From: an uncultured Burkholderiales bacterium
Lineage (GTDB): Bacteria; Pseudomonadota; Gammaproteobacteria; Burkholderiales; Burkholderiaceae_C
Assembly (NCBI GenBank): GCA_903935585.1
Contig: CAIZSE010000160.1
Coordinates: forward strand, 1-64,000
Length of the DNA stretch: 64,000 nucleotides
Direction of reading: 5' to 3'
A program made the position numbers and the translations under genes. Shown in pieces: positions 59,001 through 62,000 of this stretch. The stretch's first letter is position 1. The number at the start of each line of letters is the position of its first letter. Under the pieces are notes generated by a model. It was given only the letters and a program-made list of their open reading frames with translations, made no database searches and was not told where the DNA came from.

Positions 59001-62000
59001 CTGCTGGCGGTGATCGCTGGAAGCTCAGCGCCACCGATGCCAGCCTGGGCCTGGTGGTCGGCGGAGTCGGTCTGAGGCTCACCGATGTGCAAGGCACGCT
59101 GTACCTGTTGGCTGGGGGGGGACGGCAGGGCTCGGTCAGCGGTCAGGCTGAATTGGTGGGTGTGCCGGGGCTCAGCCTGTCCGGTGACCTGGCCGCCAGT
59201 TTTGACGGCAATGGTCGCCTTCAGTTGGCAGGCGCGGCTGAACTGCAGGTGTTGGGCATGGCCAGCCTCGAAGGTAATTTCCTGATCGACCGCACGGTGG
59301 TCGATCAGCGCAGCCAGATTCGTGTGGCCATTGCCGACCTGACCACCGAATTCACGGTGCCCGGCGGCCTGGGCTCGGCCAAGCTGCAAGATGGCCGCCT
59401 GCTGGTGTTGTTGGGCACGGCGGCCGATGGCCAGTCTGGCTATGCCATGCAAGGCTCGGCCACCGCCATCATTGACACCCCGCTGGTGGACCTGACCGGC
59501 CAGGTGCAGGTGCGCGGCAATACCCTGGGCCGAGCCTTCAACCTGAGCCAGAACGTCGGCGGCACGTCGGTGCAGATGGCGTTGGCGGAGACACCCCAGC
59601 GTGCGGCTGTCGACTTTGGTCAGCTCGATGCCTTGCTGACCGACCTGCTGGGTGACGGCATGTCTTTTGTTGCCGGGGGGCTGAGCGATCTCAAGACCTC
59701 GATTTCGCCGGAGTTCGAGCGCGACGCGCAGGGCAATGCGATGGGCACCGACAACATCAACGACCATCCAATGGCCGCCGATTTGCCGCTGATAGGCACC
59801 TCGCTGACCCAACTGATGGCGGCTGACCGCATCCTGGCCATCGGTGACTACACACGCCGCTATATGGGCCAAAGCGGTTCGGACTTGAACAACCTGCCGT
59901 CTCCGGTGTACGGCTCTGTCAATCAGCCCAGCCTGCGGGGCTTGCTGAGCTACCTGCAAACCCACTGGTTGCCGACCATCGGGGCCAGTGCCGATGCCCT
60001 TCAGGTGGTCATGGGCGAGCAGGGCCTGAGCCTGCGCTTTGACCAGAAGCTGCACTTTTCCACTGGCACCGAAGTGGTCTTTGGCGCCGAGGCAGAGCAG
60101 CTTGGCTTGTCCATCGACGGGGCGATCAAGGTCAATATCGGAGTGGAGGTCGATGCGGCCTTCGACCTGGCCCTGAACTGGGGCGGTACCCGAAGTGGTG
60201 CGAGCTTTAACCTGCAGCGCTTCAACGTGCTGGCCAAAGCCAGCGTTGACGACATTGACATCACCGCCTCGCTGGGCCCCCTGGCCGCCAGCTTAGGCGA
60301 CGTCAAGCGCCAGATGGGCAGCTTGCTGCTGGAGATCGGCGGGCAGATGCAAAAAGCCACCAATGGCAGCCTGAGCTTTGTCAAGACGGTGGACAAGATC
60401 GAGGTGGTCCTGCCGGTGTACGCCCAACTGGGCAGCCTGGACCTGGCCGCGGGCAAGACGCCGACCATTCGCATCAGCGGCAGCCCCTTTGCTGGCCAGA
60501 TCACCTGGCGCACGGAGAACTTTGACGCCATCGGCGACTTCAGTCGTTTGTCTGTGGTCGACCTGGTGCTCATGTTCCCGGACTTCATCGACGCGCTGGC
60601 CACGGTGACGCAGGACGAACGCATCGCCCAGGCGCTGCCTTTCCTGGACGCCGGGCTGGACCAGTTGCTGCTGTTTGGCGAAGGCTTCAAGAGCAGCGTT
60701 TACGACAAGATCGACTTCTACAAGCCCCGCGTGGACTTGATGAGCTTGTCCTCGGTGACGGTGGCGCAGGTCACAGCCAGTGACGGCAGCGTCATCAATG
60801 CCCTGTTCAATCCGCTGGGCGGCTTCAGCGCTGACTTTTTGGACAAGAAAGAGGTCACGGTCTACCGCGTGACAGCTGGGGTCACCGAGACCCTGGGAAC
60901 GTATGCCATTGAGCGGGTGATTGATGGCAAGACCCTGGCCTTGTCTGGGGCACAGATCTCTGGCGCTGGCTTGCATGCCGTGATCCACGACGAGCGCACG
61001 CTGATCACCACCCTGCAGGAATTCATTGCGGCAGTCAACCGCTCGGGTGTTTTGCCCGTCGGCATGCAGATCGTGTTTGATCCGGTGCACCGCACCTTTG
61101 GTGTTCCGCTGTATTTCCGGGAACAGTTCGACCCCTTCGATGTGCCGCTTGATTTCAATTTGGGGGTTGAGGGGTTTGCGCTGTCGACCCGCGCCAGCGC
61201 CAGCATGAGCGTTTATGTGGAAGGCACCCTGGGCTTTTTTGCCGATCTGGATGGCCGCACCCTCATTGGCAACAAAGGCAGTGCAGCGGCGGGCAGCAAC
61301 CTGTTCTCTGACAGCACCTTCCTGTTTGACAGCACCATGCTGGGCTATGCCATGGAGCTGGGGGGGGAGAAGTACACCGTGGTGGGCATCGCCAGCGGTG
61401 GACGCAGCGTCACGCTGGACCGTCAGGTGCAAGCAGGCGCCCAGCAGTTGGGCTACATCCTGCGCGAAGACCGCTTCAGCATGGGTATCGAAAATGTCGC
61501 CCTGAATGCGGGCATTCAGGCCAGTATTTCCGATCTCGAAGTGGGCCTGCAGCTGGGCTTTCTCAAGGCCACTGCGGGCGGCCAGGGCTCGGGTTCAGGC
61601 CTGCAACTGTCGGCCACTGCAGGCGTGTCACTCGATAAAAATCCTGGCAGTGGCAATGCGCTGGACAAGCGTTTTGCCTTCAGCGAGATCAGAACATCGA
61701 ACATCCACTTTAATTTGCAGGGCACGGCCCAGGCCAAACTGCGTGGCCTGCGCGTCGACCCGGGTGTGGGGGCAGACATCCCGCTGGCCCCGAACATCGA
61801 GTTGTCGCTGACGGCACTGGATTTGTTCAACCCGGGTGCAACCCGCACAGTCTTGCAAAACCCTTCTTTTGCGGCTGATATCCCAGCCTTGGTTCGCGCC
61901 GGCACGGTGGGTGCCAGAGACTTGGTCATCATCATGCCGGACCTTGGGGCGGCGTTCGACTTCAAGAACCTGTCGTTCTCCGACATCGTGGATGCCACAC

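Noticed and set aside
41880-59500. CRISPR array or tandem DNA satellite
   Set aside because: Periodicity is at protein level with ~1.5 kb units and diverged DNA; there are no short direct repeats with unique spacers.
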